In this document: positions 49,137-62,680 of the stretch, one piece after another | Layout: the number at the start of each line of letters is the position of its first letter | How positions within the stretch are numbered: position 1 is the stretch's first letter | Assembly (NCBI GenBank): GCA_016705685.1 | Contig: JADJLB010000010.1 | Location: forward strand, 336,001-400,000 | Direction: 5' to 3' | DNA: 64,000 nt | Source: Propionivibrio sp. | Lineage (GTDB): Bacteria > Pseudomonadota > Gammaproteobacteria > Burkholderiales > Rhodocyclaceae | Notes under the pieces: model-generated | Databases searched by the model: none | Told to the model about the DNA's origin: nothing | The model's input: the letters and a program-made list of their open reading frames with translations, nothing else | Translations under genes and position numbers: made by a program

Positions 49137-50063
49137 TTAGTTGACGACCGGCTTCTCGCTCCAGTGCAACTTCTGACGAAGCATGGCGAAATAGCTGTAA
49201 CCCGGCGGTTGCAACAGGCAGATCGTAAATTCCGAACGAATAATTCGTACCCAATCGTTCGGTCTCAGATCAACCGTCACCTGACCGTCAAAGTGCACTC
49301 GCGAATCCGTGGCCTGGACGATGCGGATTTCAATTTCGCTGCGATCGCCCACCAGAATCGGCCGATTGGTCAGCGAATGCGGGCACAGCGGCACCAGCGC
49401 AATTCCCGAAACATGAGGATGAAGAATCGGGCCATTGGCCGACAGGGAGTAAGCGGTCGAACCGGTCGGTGTGGATGCGATCAGACCATCCGAACGGAGG
49501 TTGTAAATGAACTCGCTATCGATGAACAAGTCGAATTCGATGAGGCGGCCGTTGGAGCCCTTGTCGACCACGACGTCATTCAGCGCAAGGCTGGTCGCTA
49601 TGCATGATCCCCCACGCAAGACCTCCGCAACGAGCAGCATGCGGTTTTCCGGCTTGAATCTTCCGTTGAGCAGGTCGTCCATGCAGGTCAACATGTCGCA
49701 ACGCGCGATATCGGTGAGGAAACCAAGACGTCCCTGGTTTACGCCAACCAGCGGCACGCGAAAGCGCGCCAGTTGCCGTGCCGCATTGAGCATGGTGCCG
49801 TCACCGCCAAGGACGATGGCCAAATCGGCCCGTTCGCCAATCCCGGTGAAATCGCAGATCGTCCAGTCTCTCAATTCGGCAGGCGCTTCCGCGCAGTTTG
49901 CGGTAGCCTGTTCGACAATCACGGCAATTCCACGATCATGAAGATTCCTCGCGAGAATACAAAGCGAATCGGCGATTTCAAGACTATGGTACTTTCCGAT
50001 AAGCGCGATCGTTCTTGGCGGAACGTGACTACGATCTGGCGGGGGAACAGAGGCATCTTCCAT
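49137..50063 (-). CDS. nadK: NAD kinase NadK
   Basis: Phosphorylates NAD to NADP. 308 residues from the ATG at 50063. Family motifs: [15 protein letters not shown] (catalytic GGDG), [13 protein letters not shown] and the [11 protein letters not shown] segment after TPTGSTAYS. The frame extends upstream to 50114, but that part is not family-like. Divergent from hrcA with about 86 bp between starts. Confidence 0.94.
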   Translation of the reverse strand: MEDASVPPPDRSHVPPRTIALIGKYHSLEIADSLCILARNLHDRGIAVIVEQATANCAEAPAELRDWTICDFTGIGERADLAIVLGGDGTMLNAARQLARFRVPLVGVNQGRLGFLTDIARCDMLTCMDDLLNGRFKPENRMLLVAEVLRGGSCIATSLALNDVVVDKGSNGRLIEFDLFIDSEFIYNLRSDGLIASTPTGSTAYSLSANGPILHPHVSGIALVPLCPHSLTNRPILVGDRSEIEIRIVQATDSRVHFDGQVTVDLRPNDWVRIIRSEFTICLLQPPGYSYFAMLRQKLHWSEKPVVN

Positions 50064-50149
50064 GAGTCGAATTAGACCACAAATTGAATCGTTTTCACCG
50101 TGTCTCACGAGCACCCTTTTTCAGCCGAAACTTTTGTAAAATCGATGCC

Positions 50150-51177
<1,028 letters not shown>

Positions 51178-51178
<1 letters not shown>

Positions 51179-52281
51179 TGAACCGGTTCCAGCCCGAGCC
51201 CGCCTACCGACATGGCCAGGTCGACAAGACTGCCGTATTGCTGATCAATCTGGGCACACCGGAGGCACCGACCGCTCCGGCCGTGCGTCGCTATCTCAAG
51301 GAATTTCTTTCCGACCCGCGCGTGGTCGAGATTCCGCGAGCGGTGTGGTGGTTGATTCTCAACGGCATCATTCTCAACACCCGTCCGGCAAAATCAGCCG
51401 AAAAATATGCTTTGATATGGACGCCTGAGGGCTCGCCCCTAAAAGTGCACACCCAGCGTCAATCCGTATTGTTGCGCGGTTTTCTGGGAGCGGCCGGGCA
51501 CCAGCTTGTCGTCGACTTCGCCATGCGCTATGGGCAACCCTCGATCCCTGAAACACTCTCACGCCTCAAGGCGGAAGGCTGTACGCGCATCCTGCTGCTT
51601 CCGCTCTACCCGCAATATTCATCGAGCACCACCGCGTCGGCGTTCGATATCGCCTTTGAGTGGGCGGCATCGACGCGAAACCAGCCGGCGATACGAACGC
51701 TCAGAAGTTTTGCCGACCACCCTGGCTACATCGAGGCACTGGCCAACAGTGTTCGCCAACACTGGATGACTGACGGCCACCCGGCCACTTCCTACCGCCT
51801 CATCATGAGTTTTCACGGCGTGCCACGCTACACGCTCGACAAAGGGGATCCCTATCACTGTGAATGCCATAAGACGGCCCGGCTCTTGGCTGAAGCATTG
51901 AACCTGGGAGCGCAGGAATACCAAGTCTGCTTTCAGTCGCGATTCGGCCGTGCCGAATGGCTGAAACCGTATGCCGCGTCAACGCTGGCGAATCTTGGCC
52001 AGCAGGGTATTCACCGCGTCGATGTCGTCTGTCCCGGCTTTCCGGCCGACTGCCTGGAAACACTCGAAGAAATCGCCATGGAAGGCAAGGCCGAGTTCAT
52101 CAGGGCCGGTGGCAAAGACTTCCGTTACATTCCCTGCCTCAATGAGCGTGATGACTGGATTCACGCCCTTGCCGACTTGAGCAGAACGCATCTGCAAGGC
52201 TGGCCAACACAAGTCAAGCCAGATTCTTCTGCACTCGAAACCAGCGCCCTGCGCGCCAAAGCGCTGGGTGCGAGGTTCTGA
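51178..52281 (+). CDS. hemH: Ferrochelatase HemH
   Basis: Inserts Fe2+ into protoporphyrin IX in the last step of haem synthesis. 367 residues. The active-site His lies in [11 protein letters not shown], and the conserved acidic segment is [12 protein letters not shown]; the N-terminal motif [11 protein letters not shown] is typical. Translation is coupled to hrcA by TGATG overlap. Confidence 0.94.
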
Positions 52282-52375
52282 CACCGGCTGAATCGTCGGC
52301 AAACGGCGCTCAAGTTAACGCTTCCTGAAACCGATAACTCATTTGATACGGGTTATCGGTGGTTCGGGAGGGCGT

Positions 52376-53449
52376 ATGAAGATCGACAGTGCCAGTGTTC
52401 AGCTTGATTCGAGTCACTCAAGTCAGCAGCGACACGAACTCAAGACAAGTCTACGTGCCCGGGTCCGTGATCGGCGCCCGGATTTCGAGGGCGACTCGCG
52501 ACGTCAATTTTTCGGTGCTTCACCACTCCAGGTACAAATCTCGGAAACCGGCAGAGCTGCGCATTCCAGCGAAGCCGCGGCCATTCAGAACAATATCGAC
52601 GTCACCGAAAATGATCCGGTGCTGAGCCTTATCCGAGCCATGGTCGCCCTGTTGATCGGACACGCCGTCAATGTGTTTGACGCCAGCGAACTGCAAGTTA
52701 GCGCACCGGCAACCGTGTCAGCGGACCCCAACCAGGCCATGCAAGCCCAGGCGCAGCAACCAGCCGGCAGAACGGCAGGCTTTGGCATTGAATATGATCG
52801 TCACGAATCCTACACCGATACCGAACAAACCCTTTTCCAGGCAACCGGCGTCATCCGCACTTCGGACGGCAAGGAAGTCAGTTTCAGCATCTCCCTGACG
52901 ATGGCGCGTAACTACCATGAAGAAAGCAACGTCAGCATCCGCGAAGGCGATGCCCGGAAGAAGATGGACCCGCTGGTCCTCAACTTCAGCGGCTCTGCGG
53001 CTCAGTTGACCAGTCGGCGTTTCAAGTTCGATCTCGATTCGGACGGACGCCCGGAAGAGATGAACTTTGTCACTGAAAACAGCGGCTTTCTCGCCTTCGA
53101 CCGAAATGGAGATGGCAAGATCAACAACGGATCGGAACTCTTCGGAGCGAAAAGCGGGAACGGCTTTGCCGAACTCTCGGCGCTGGACACCGACCACAAC
53201 GGCTGGATCGATGAAAACGACAAGGCCTTCAGCCAGTTGAGCATTTGGCGCAAAGACGCGTCTGGCAAAGATATTCTGGCATCGCTGAAGCAGGCGAATA
53301 TCGGTGCGCTCAGCCTCACCTCAGTGGAATCGCCGTTTGAACTGAAAAGTAGCGACAACACGCTGCAGGGTCAGGTCAGATCGAGTGGGATGTTCCTGCA
53401 GGAAGACGGAAAAACTGGAACGATGCAGCAGATCGACCTGACCGTGTGA
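52376..53449 (+). CDS. EF-hand-like protein of unknown function
   Basis: A 357-residue soluble protein with no signal peptide. The first 110 residues are polar and low in structure. One hydrophobic segment lies around residues 90-105 (LSLIRAMVALLIGHAVNVF). The C-terminal half holds D-x-D-x-D-G calcium loops: LDSDGRPEEM, then AFDRNGDGKINNGSELFG and ALDTDHNGWIDENDKAF, spaced like paired EF hands, followed by LSIWRKDASGKD. Such proteins recur as hypothetical calcium-binding proteins in proteobacteria. GGGAGGGC precedes the ATG at 52376. Convergent with the kinase gene. Confidence 0.7.
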   Translation: MKIDSASVQLDSSHSSQQRHELKTSLRARVRDRRPDFEGDSRRQFFGASPLQVQISETGRAAHSSEAAAIQNNIDVTENDPVLSLIRAMVALLIGHAVNVFDASELQVSAPATVSADPNQAMQAQAQQPAGRTAGFGIEYDRHESYTDTEQTLFQATGVIRTSDGKEVSFSISLTMARNYHEESNVSIREGDARKKMDPLVLNFSGSAAQLTSRRFKFDLDSDGRPEEMNFVTENSGFLAFDRNGDGKINNGSELFGAKSGNGFAELSALDTDHNGWIDENDKAFSQLSIWRKDASGKDILASLKQANIGALSLTSVESPFELKSSDNTLQGQVRSSGMFLQEDGKTGTMQQIDLTV

Positions 53450-53477
53450 GATTTGGAATTTACGGCCTACGAAACGC

Positions 53478-54815
53478 TTATGGCGGCGCCAATTCAAGAT
53501 CACAACCGGCCTTGCTGCCCTTCACCGCTGTCTGACCAAGTTTGGCCAGCACTTTGTTCGCCCCGCGCAAACGTCCAAGAACCGTGCTGATCAGCGTCTT
53601 TTGGAATCGGGCCTGAACCTCGTCCGAGCTCAACTCCAAAGCGGCACTATTGATTTCGAGGAACAAGGTCGGTTCAAGGGTCACCACCGACGCCGATCGC
53701 GCGGAGTCGCCCGGGTGAAGAAATGCCATTTCGCCAACCACCTCGCCTGAACCGAGCCGGCAGATGGATTTGCCGTCCACCGATACCTCAACGAAACCAC
53801 TGACGATCACACCGAAGATTCGGTTGTTGTCACCCTCGCGGATCAACATAACCTTCGAAGAAAGTTCACGCCAGACGCTGATACGCAAAACCTCCCACAA
53901 TTCAATGTCATCAAAGTCGGTAAAAAATTCGACTTTGCGCAATCTTTCGAAGTGCGTCGTGTCCTGTTCAGTCGAATCGTCTTCCAATATCTGATACCTG
54001 ACGGTAGATAGATCCTTGGCAAACTCGGCGCCATTGCGATACCGACTGTAGAGATCCTTTTCCAGCGCCTTTTTCAGAATCGGATCCAAACCGGGTGGCA
54101 GGTTCGGATTGAGATCGCACACCGACGGCGTGTCCATGTTGACGATTTTGTATACCAGGGCACCCTGGTTGGTTGCGCGAAAAGGCAACCGACCGGTTAA
54201 TAACTGGAACAACAGAACTCCCAGCGAATAAAGATCAGTTTTCTGGTTGAGCGGATAGTTCTTGATCTGTTCAGGCGACATGTACGCAGGCGAACCGACA
54301 CCCATCACGAAAGTTGAATCCTTGTTCATGTCCTTGTGCAGATTCAGCGCGAGGCCAAAGTCGGTAATCTTTGGATTGTCTTCTGCGTCAATGAGAATAT
54401 TCGCCGGCTTGATGTCCCGGTGCACAACGCCTTGCCGGAAAGCGTGGTCGAGTGCCAGACAGCACTTGAAGATGATGCCGATCACACGATGCATGGGTAA
54501 CAGGCGATTGATGGCGCAATACTGTTCGAGCACCGTACCGTTGATGTATTCCATGACGATATAGGCTCGATCAGCCTCAACGACCGCATCGTAGATTTTG
54601 ACGATATTGGGATGGTTGAGACGACGACAGATCGCGTCTTCCGTCTGAAACAGTTTACGCAACCGCCGCGACATGGCCGCGTTGTCGTCACCGAAGCGAA
54701 TCAGCTTTACCGCCACCTCGCGATTAGAATCCGGATCGCGGGCAAGGTAGACAATGGCCGTTGCGCCCTTGCCCAGGCTGCGGATCACTTCATATTTGCC
54801 AATTTTTTCTGCCAT
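53478..54815 (-). CDS. Ser/Thr protein kinase with C-terminal cyclic-nucleotide-binding domain
   Basis: A 445-residue fusion. Residues 1-265 form a Hanks-type kinase: glycine loop LGKGATAIV, Lys37 in VAVKLI, catalytic loop VVHRDIKPANIL, DFG in ITDFGLAL, and an APE equivalent in AYMSPEQ. Residues about 300-420 are a cNMP-binding domain (GVIVSGFVEVSVDGKSICRLGSGEVVGEMAFLHPGD). The frame extends to 55115 but overlaps grpE; the ATG at 54815 (MAEKIGKYEV) fits the family. There is no TM or PASTA domain, so it is cytoplasmic. Its 5' end faces the grpE heat-shock promoter 105 bp away. A cNMP-controlled kinase is the natural reading; targets unknown. Confidence 0.85.
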   Translation of the reverse strand: MAEKIGKYEVIRSLGKGATAIVYLARDPDSNREVAVKLIRFGDDNAAMSRRLRKLFQTEDAICRRLNHPNIVKIYDAVVEADRAYIVMEYINGTVLEQYCAINRLLPMHRVIGIIFKCCLALDHAFRQGVVHRDIKPANILIDAEDNPKITDFGLALNLHKDMNKDSTFVMGVGSPAYMSPEQIKNYPLNQKTDLYSLGVLLFQLLTGRLPFRATNQGALVYKIVNMDTPSVCDLNPNLPPGLDPILKKALEKDLYSRYRNGAEFAKDLSTVRYQILEDDSTEQDTTHFERLRKVEFFTDFDDIELWEVLRISVWRELSSKVMLIREGDNNRIFGVIVSGFVEVSVDGKSICRLGSGEVVGEMAFLHPGDSARSASVVTLEPTLFLEINSAALELSSDEVQARFQKTLISTVLGRLRGANKVLAKLGQTAVKGSKAGCDLELAPP

Positions 54816-54919
54816 GCCAGCACCACATTGACTCGTATTCTTCAGAGAGTGAATCGTATCAGTACTCTCCGGAGAAACCCGAAAGTTTGATACACCATGC
54901 AAAAAAGTCGCCTGGGGCG

Positions 54920-54946
54920 CTTGAAACCTAGAAATACACCCCCAGC
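54920..54946 (+). promoter_or_regulatory. Sigma-32 heat-shock promoter upstream of grpE
   Basis: CTTGAAA, a 12-bp spacer, then CCCCCAGC, close to the sigma-32 consensus (CTTGAAA and CCCCATnT). It ends about 30 bp before the grpE ATG. Confidence 0.78.
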
Positions 54947-54977
54947 TAGTGGGGAGTTTTACGGGAGACCACCATTT

Positions 54978-55520
54978 ATGCAAGCGCAAGACAAAGAAAC
55001 AGCGTCCGAAACCAGTACTGAAGGCGTTGTCGAAAACTCCGAAGCCGTTGCTGACAGCATGCCCAGCCTTGAAGAAGCCATCCGTCAGGCTGAACTGAAG
55101 GCTGAGGAACACCACGATGCCTGGTTACGCGCCAAAGCGGAAACCGAAAACGTTCGTCGCCGTGCCCAGGAAGACATTGCCAAGGCATCCAAGTATGCCA
55201 TGGAGCGATTTGCCGGTGAGCTACTGGCCGTCAAGGACAGTCTGGAAGCGGCTCTCGCCGCCGAAACACCGAGCATTGAAAGTTTGAAGTCCGGCACCGA
55301 GCTGACGCTCAAGCAACTGGTTGCGGCATTCGAAAAATCAAATCTCGCCGAGCTTAACCCGCTCGGCGAGAAATTCGACCCGCACTTTCATCAAGCGATC
55401 AGCATGGTTGATGCGGAACAGGAACCCAACACCGTGGTCACTGTACTGCAAAAAGGCTACCTGATCGCCGATCGTGTTTTGCGCCCGGCTCTGGTTATCG
55501 TTTCCAAGCCAAAATCTTGA
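54978..55520 (+). CDS. grpE: Nucleotide exchange factor GrpE
   Basis: 180-residue co-chaperone that drives ADP release from DnaK. A long N-terminal helix ([40 protein letters not shown]) leads to the C-terminal beta domain with [15 protein letters not shown] and [13 protein letters not shown]. The ATG at 54978 follows GGGAG; the upstream frame to 54897 runs through the promoter and is rejected. First gene of grpE-dnaK-dnaJ. Confidence 0.95.
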   Translation: MQAQDKETASETSTEGVVENSEAVADSMPSLEEAIRQAELKAEEHHDAWLRAKAETENVRRRAQEDIAKASKYAMERFAGELLAVKDSLEAALAAETPSIESLKSGTELTLKQLVAAFEKSNLAELNPLGEKFDPHFHQAISMVDAEQEPNTVVTVLQKGYLIADRVLRPALVIVSKPKS

Positions 55521-55597
55521 AAAGAACCCAATAGGCCCCACCTAGGGCTCATCCCGACGCATACAGGTATTCACGAATTACACTAAAGGACTCTGAC

Positions 55598-57547
<1,950 letters not shown>

Positions 57548-57623
57548 GCATCCGTCGTAGCGGGCAAGGGGCGTATAATCGCGCCTCGCCCAATCGCTCT
57601 CTCCCTTACGGTGCCCAGGACTC

Positions 57624-58757
57624 ATGGCAAAACGCGACTTTTACGACATACTCGGCGTCAACCGTGACGCCTCCGAAGAAGATATCAAGAAGGCCTATCG
57701 CAAGCTGGCGATGAAACATCACCCGGACCGGAATCCGGATAACCCAAAATCCGAAGGTCAGTTCAAGGAAGCCAAGGAAGCCTACGAGATTCTTTCCGAT
57801 GGCCAGAAACGAGCGGCTTATGACCAGTATGGACACGCCGGTGTCGATCCGCAGGCGGGAATGGGCGGTGGATTTGGCGCGGCTGGCGGCTTTTCCGATG
57901 CGTTTGGCGGGATCTTTGACGAAATTTTCGGTGGTGGCGGCGGCGGACGAGGCGGACGCTCAAACATCTACCGCGGTGCCGATTTGCGTTACAACCTGGA
58001 AGTCACGCTTGAACAAGCGGCTTTTGGCACGGAAACCAAGATTCGCATTCCCACCATGGAGGTCTGCGAACCTTGCAATGGGACCGGTGCAAAAGCCGGC
58101 ACGCAACCCAAGACCTGCCCAACCTGCCAAGGAAGCGGTCAGGTTCGATTACAGCAAGGTTTCTTCTCCATCCAGCAGACCTGCCCAAAATGTCACGGCA
58201 CGGGGCGTTTTGTAGCCGACCCGTGCACTTCCTGTCACGGTGCAGGCCGCAACAAGCAACACAAGACTCTGGCCGTAAAAATCCCCTCTGGAGTCGACGA
58301 AGGTGATCGCATTCGTCTTTCTGGAGAAGGGGAGCACGGCATTAACGGCGGCCCTCCAGGGGATCTGTACGTACAGATTCACCTCAAGCCGCATGCCGTT
58401 TTCCAACGCGAACAAAATGACCTGCATTGCGAAATGCCCATCAGTTTTACTACGGCAGCGCTCGGTGGGGACATTGAAATTCCGACATTGGATGCTATGG
58501 CTAAAATCAAGATTCCGGCTGAAACGCAGTCGGGAAAAACATTCCGCCTTCGCAGCAAAGGCATCAAAGGAATACGCAGCCACAGCCATGGCGACCTGCT
58601 CTGCCATGTCGTCGTGGAAACTCCGGTACATCTAACGGACCGGCAGAAGGAACTCCTCCGCGAACTGGAAGATTCCAGCCGCGAAAATGCCGGCCGACAC
58701 AATCCCCGGGCCAAGTCATGGATGGATCGCGTTCGCGAATTCTTTGCCGCCAGTTAA
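57624..58757 (+). CDS. dnaJ: Chaperone DnaJ (Hsp40)
   Basis: 377 residues, type I DnaJ. J domain with HPD in [11 protein letters not shown]; a Gly/Phe-rich region ([16 protein letters not shown]); four zinc-binding repeats C-x-x-C-x-G-x-G ([32 protein letters not shown]); then the substrate-binding C-terminal domain. All eight cysteines are present. Confidence 0.97.
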   Translation: MAKRDFYDILGVNRDASEEDIKKAYRKLAMKHHPDRNPDNPKSEGQFKEAKEAYEILSDGQKRAAYDQYGHAGVDPQAGMGGGFGAAGGFSDAFGGIFDEIFGGGGGGRGGRSNIYRGADLRYNLEVTLEQAAFGTETKIRIPTMEVCEPCNGTGAKAGTQPKTCPTCQGSGQVRLQQGFFSIQQTCPKCHGTGRFVADPCTSCHGAGRNKQHKTLAVKIPSGVDEGDRIRLSGEGEHGINGGPPGDLYVQIHLKPHAVFQREQNDLHCEMPISFTTAALGGDIEIPTLDAMAKIKIPAETQSGKTFRLRSKGIKGIRSHSHGDLLCHVVVETPVHLTDRQKELLRELEDSSRENAGRHNPRAKSWMDRVREFFAAS

Positions 58758-58941
58758 CCATCCAATTGGATTGAGGAACACGGCCCGCCCTATCACTGGC
58801 GGCTTGATTGTCACCCTGACCAACCGTCGTCAGCAACTGATGTTGCCCTCCCTGTAAGACAGGCGTCAGTTTTCCAAGTCATCCTCACCGAGGAGTGTGG
58901 CGATTTTCGCCCATTTTTGACTGAGTATTCGAGGGGGAGAC

Positions 58942-60087
58942 ATGAAAATATATCGACAGGTTTTGCTATTTTGCCTCATTGGCTGGATCAGCTTTGTTGG
59001 CGCTGCCGAAGTCGGCGTCACGGACACCAGCGTGGCGATTGGTATGACATCACCGTTTACCGGACCCAACGGCGCCTACGGTACGGATATGAGAGACGTC
59101 ATCAGCGCTTACTTCAGGCAGATCAATGATGCAGGGGGCATCAACGGGCGCAAGCTCGAACTGATCGCCCTGGATGACGGCTACGAAACGGATCGGGCCG
59201 TAGCCAACACAAAAGCATTGATCAATGACAAGAAAGTATTTGCCATGGTCGCTTCATACGGGTCCAGCCCGACAACGGCAGCGATGAACGATGCCTTCGG
59301 GCCCGCCAAAGTCCCATTGATCGGCACCATTTCTGGAGCGGATTCAATCCGCCAATCTGCCAAGGACAACCCGAACAATCGCTACATGTTCAATGTTCGC
59401 GCCAGTTACGCGAATGAAACCGAAGCTATCGTCAACCAGTTGGTCGGTCTCGGCTTGAAAAATATCGCTGTTTTCTACCAGAACGATGGATTCGGTAAAT
59501 CCGGCCTAGAGGGTGTGATTACGGCTTTGAAAAAGCACAATCAGGCTCCTATTGCTGTGGCCACCGTCGAACGCAATTCGCTCGATGTGGCTCCTGCCGT
59601 GCAGACCATCATCAAAGCCAATCCGCAAGCGGTTGTGATGGTCACTTTGTATAAACCGACCGCCGAATTTGCCCGTCAGATGCGCAAGGCCAATCAGCAC
59701 CCTCAATTAATGACGCTATCACCCGTTGGCGCCGATCTGCTGGTCAAGGAACTTGGCGACGATGCGCGTGGAATCGGTATTTCTCAGGTTATGCCTTATC
59801 CATGGAACGACACGATTCCGTTGGTGCGCGATTACCAGAAACTTCTTGGCAAACAAGGCAAGTTCTCTTACTACGGCGTCGAAGCATTCGCCATGGCCAA
59901 ATTGCTGGCAGATGCAATACGCATTTCCGGCAAGGATCTGAGCCGCGAAAAACTGATCCACACTCTGGAAGGTTTGCAGAACTACGACCTCGGCGGTTAT
60001 CGCGTCAGCTACTCAGCCAACGACCGGCTCGGGTCGCGGTTTGTCGATCTCACAGTAATCGGCAATGGCGGCCGTGTTCTTCGCTAG
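58942..60087 (+). CDS. LivK-type periplasmic substrate-binding protein (ABC transporter)
   Basis: A 381-residue periplasmic type I binding protein. The signal peptide covers residues 1-21 (VLLFCLIGWISFVGA). Family features: IGMTSPFTGPNGAYG, YFRQINDAGGINGRKLELIALDDGYE, and the ligand-pocket region SYGSSPTTAAM. No permease or ATPase genes follow; the rRNA operon is next, in the opposite direction. It may therefore be an orphan binding protein serving a distant Liv transporter or a sensory protein. Substrate could be a branched-chain amino acid, amide or aromatic acid. Confidence 0.85.
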   Translation: MKIYRQVLLFCLIGWISFVGAAEVGVTDTSVAIGMTSPFTGPNGAYGTDMRDVISAYFRQINDAGGINGRKLELIALDDGYETDRAVANTKALINDKKVFAMVASYGSSPTTAAMNDAFGPAKVPLIGTISGADSIRQSAKDNPNNRYMFNVRASYANETEAIVNQLVGLGLKNIAVFYQNDGFGKSGLEGVITALKKHNQAPIAVATVERNSLDVAPAVQTIIKANPQAVVMVTLYKPTAEFARQMRKANQHPQLMTLSPVGADLLVKELGDDARGIGISQVMPYPWNDTIPLVRDYQKLLGKQGKFSYYGVEAFAMAKLLADAIRISGKDLSREKLIHTLEGLQNYDLGGYRVSYSANDRLGSRFVDLTVIGNGGRVLR

Positions 60088-60093
60088 CCCGCT

Positions 60094-60139
60094 CTTTTAA
60101 AAGCACGCAGCCCTCGACGCGTTTTAGCGTGGAGGGCTG
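60094..60139 (-). terminator. Rho-independent terminator of the rRNA operon
   Basis: On the minus strand, stem CAGCCCTC/GAGGGCTG with an inner pairable loop, followed by CGTGCTTTT, just downstream of the 5S gene. Confidence 0.75.
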
Positions 60140-60153
60140 GGTGGGGGGATGGG

Positions 60154-60271
60154 GAGCCTGGCGGTGACCTACTTTCGCACACGTAGTATGCACTATCATC
60201 GGCGCGACTTCGTTTCACGGTCCTGTTCGAGATGGGAAGGGGTGGGTCCAAAGTGCTATGGCCGCCAAGCA
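60154..60271 (-). rRNA. rrf: 5S ribosomal RNA
   Basis: On the minus strand it reads TTGGCGGCCATAGC near the 5' end, contains CCCATCTCGAACAG and GATGATAGTGC, and ends with GTCACCGCCAGGC pairing with the 5' end. Ends are approximate within a few bases. Confidence 0.92.
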
Positions 60272-60370
60272 TAACCGGGATCACGGCGTGCTGTTGGGCA
60301 CGTCGTGCAAAATGGGAAGAAGGGGTTTTACAGCATTTGGTTGTGATTTGCATTAAGCACAGAGTTGCTG

Positions 60371-60391
60371 CTTAAGGTTATAGGATCAAGC
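60371..60391 (+). repeat. 23S processing stem, 3'-side arm
   Basis: A 21-bp perfect inverted match to 63712-63732, bracketing the 23S gene. Such stems are cut by RNase III to free pre-23S. Confidence 0.85.
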
Positions 60392-60718
60392 CACACGGGC
60401 AATTAGTATCAGTTAGCTTAACGCATTGCTGCGCTTCCACACCTGACCTATCAACGTTGTGGTCTTCAACGACCCTTCAGGGGGATCGAGTCCCCGGGGA
60501 AATCTTATCTTAAGGCGAGTTTCACGCTTAGATGCTTTCAGCGTTTATCTCTTCCGAACTTAGCTACCCGGCGATACGACTGGCGTCATAACCGGTACAC
60601 CAGAGGTTCGTCCACTCCGGTCCTCTCGTACTAGGAGCAGGTCCCTTCAAATTTCCAGCGCCCACGGCAGATAGGGACCAAACTGTCTCACGACGTTTTA
60701 AACCCAGCTCACGTACCA

Positions 60719-60751
<33 letters not shown>

Positions 60752-60756
60752 GGCTA

Positions 60757-60796
<40 letters not shown>

Positions 60797-60825
60797 ACCG
60801 CCGTCGATATGAACTCTTGGGCGGT

Positions 60826-60928
<103 letters not shown>

Positions 60929-61016
60929 GGGTCTCGCAGTCAAGCACGCTTATGCCATTGCACTAATAGCACGATGTCCGACCGTACCTAGCGTACCTTC
61001 GTACTCCTCCGTTACA

Positions 61017-61048
<32 letters not shown>

Positions 61049-61203
61049 TACCATGCACGGTCCCAGACCCGGATTCACGGGCCATGGTTAGAACCTCAAA
61101 CAAACCAGGGTGGTATTTCAAGGTTGGCTCCACGCGAACTAGCGTCCCGGCTTCAAAGCCTCCCACCTATCCTACACAGACCGGTTCAAAGTCCAATGCA
61201 AAG

Positions 61204-61238
<35 letters not shown>

Positions 61239-61308
61239 CGCGGGGAGATTGCATCTTCACAAACATTTCAACTTCGCTGAGTCTCAGGAGGAGACAGTGT
61301 GGCCATCG

Positions 61309-61402
<94 letters not shown>

Positions 61403-61426
61403 CAAGAGCTTGCACCCCATCACTTA

Positions 61427-61461
<35 letters not shown>

Positions 61462-62091
61462 GTCCACTTTCGTGTTTGCAGAGTGCTGTGTTTTTATTAA
61501 ACAGTCGCAGCCACCATTTCACTGCAACCCTTTCGGCCTTCGCCCGCGAGGGGCTACAACCTACCAGGGCGCACCTTCTCCCGAAGTTACGGTGCTAATT
61601 TGCCGAGTTCCTTCTCCTGAGTTCTCTCAAGCGCCTTAGAATTCTCATCCTGCCCACCTGTGTCGGTTTGCGGTACGGTCTCTTCATAACTGAAGCTTAG
61701 AGGCTTTTCTTGGAAGCAGGGTATCAATCACTTCGCGGTACAAGACCACTCGTTATCACGCCTCATCTTAGCCCAGCGGATTTGCCTACCGGGCACGACT
61801 ACACGCTTGAACCGGGACATCCAACACCCGGCTGACCTAACCTTCTCCGTCCCCCCATCGCATTACAAAGAGGTACTGGACTATTAACCAGTTTCCCATC
61901 GACTACGCATTTCTGCCTCGCCTTAGGGGCCGACTCACCCTGCGCCGATGAACGTTGCGCAGGAAACCTTGGGCTTTCGGCGAGGGCGCTTTTCACGCCC
62001 TTTATCGCTACTCATGTCAGCATTCGCACTTCTGATACCTCCAGCATCCGTTACCAGACACCTTCAACGGCCTACAGAACGCTCTCCTACC

Positions 62092-62560
62092 ATCAGAGGA
62101 CAGAAGACAGAGGACAGAGGACAGATTAAAACCCGTCCTCTCGTCACTTCTCTTCTGTTATTTCCAGCTCTTGGCCAAGCCGTTTAACATTCTGGCGATC
62201 TCCTGGTATTCGTCTCGCCAGGATTGCCATTGGGCTTGGTTTATATAGCCTAGATCAAAACAGTAGCGTATCCACACCCGCATCTCGTCGGCAGAACCGA
62301 TCGAGATCTGAATGAACCGCTTGAATTCGGCCGTGGATCGACTTTGTTTGCCAAAGCCTTCCGCCAGATTCGCACAGATGGATTTGCTCGCTCGCCGAAT
62401 TTGATCGGCGAGCCCGTATTGCTCTTTTTGCGGAAATTCAAGACTGATGCGATGGACGTCCAAAGAAATACGATACGCCCGCTTGAATACCTCTAGGTCT
62501 TCAAACGTAGCAATCGGTTTGCCTTTTCTGTCATCTGTCATCTGTCTTCTGTCCTCTGAT
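62092..62560 (-). other. 23S rRNA intervening sequence (IVS) in helix 45
   Basis: A 469-bp insert bounded by long inverted repeats: the left edge reads ATCAGAGGACAGAAGACAGA, and the right edge is its reverse complement, with extra 7-bp GACAGAT/GACAGAG units inside. It replaces the short helix-45 hairpin, about 1160 nt from the 23S 5' end: on the minus strand GCACCGAAATCGCGG precedes it and ATGGTAGGAGAGCG follows. In known cases RNase III excises the stem and the 23S stays fragmented but functional. It encodes the four-helix-bundle protein below. Confidence 0.93.
62158..62541 (-). CDS. Four-helix-bundle 23S rRNA intervening-sequence protein
   Basis: A 127-residue protein of the S23/IVP four-helix-bundle family: FEDLEVFKRAYRISLDVHRIS, FPQKEQYGLADQIRRASKSI, CANLAEGFGKQS, and the C-terminal LNGLAKSWK. 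I start at the ATG at 62541 (MTDDRKGKPIATFEDLEVF), which lies inside the inverted-repeat arm; the frame also runs upstream to 62577 within 23S sequence. It is read on the same strand as the rRNA. The function is unknown in the family. Translation would need an rRNA or excised-IVS transcript, or a separate promoter, none of which I can identify. Confidence 0.88.
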   Translation of the reverse strand: MTDDRKGKPIATFEDLEVFKRAYRISLDVHRISLEFPQKEQYGLADQIRRASKSICANLAEGFGKQSRSTAEFKRFIQISIGSADEMRVWIRYCFDLGYINQAQWQSWRDEYQEIARMLNGLAKSWK

Positions 62561-62615
62561 CCGCGATTTCGGTGCATAGTTTGAGCCCCGTTACATCTTC
62601 CGCGCAGGACGACTC

Positions 62616-62680
<65 letters not shown>

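Noticed and set aside
52332-52361. Inverted repeat CCGATAAC/GGTTATCGG between hemH and the EF-hand gene as a terminator
   Set aside because: No T-run follows; it may be a weak hairpin or operator, and I cannot support a role.
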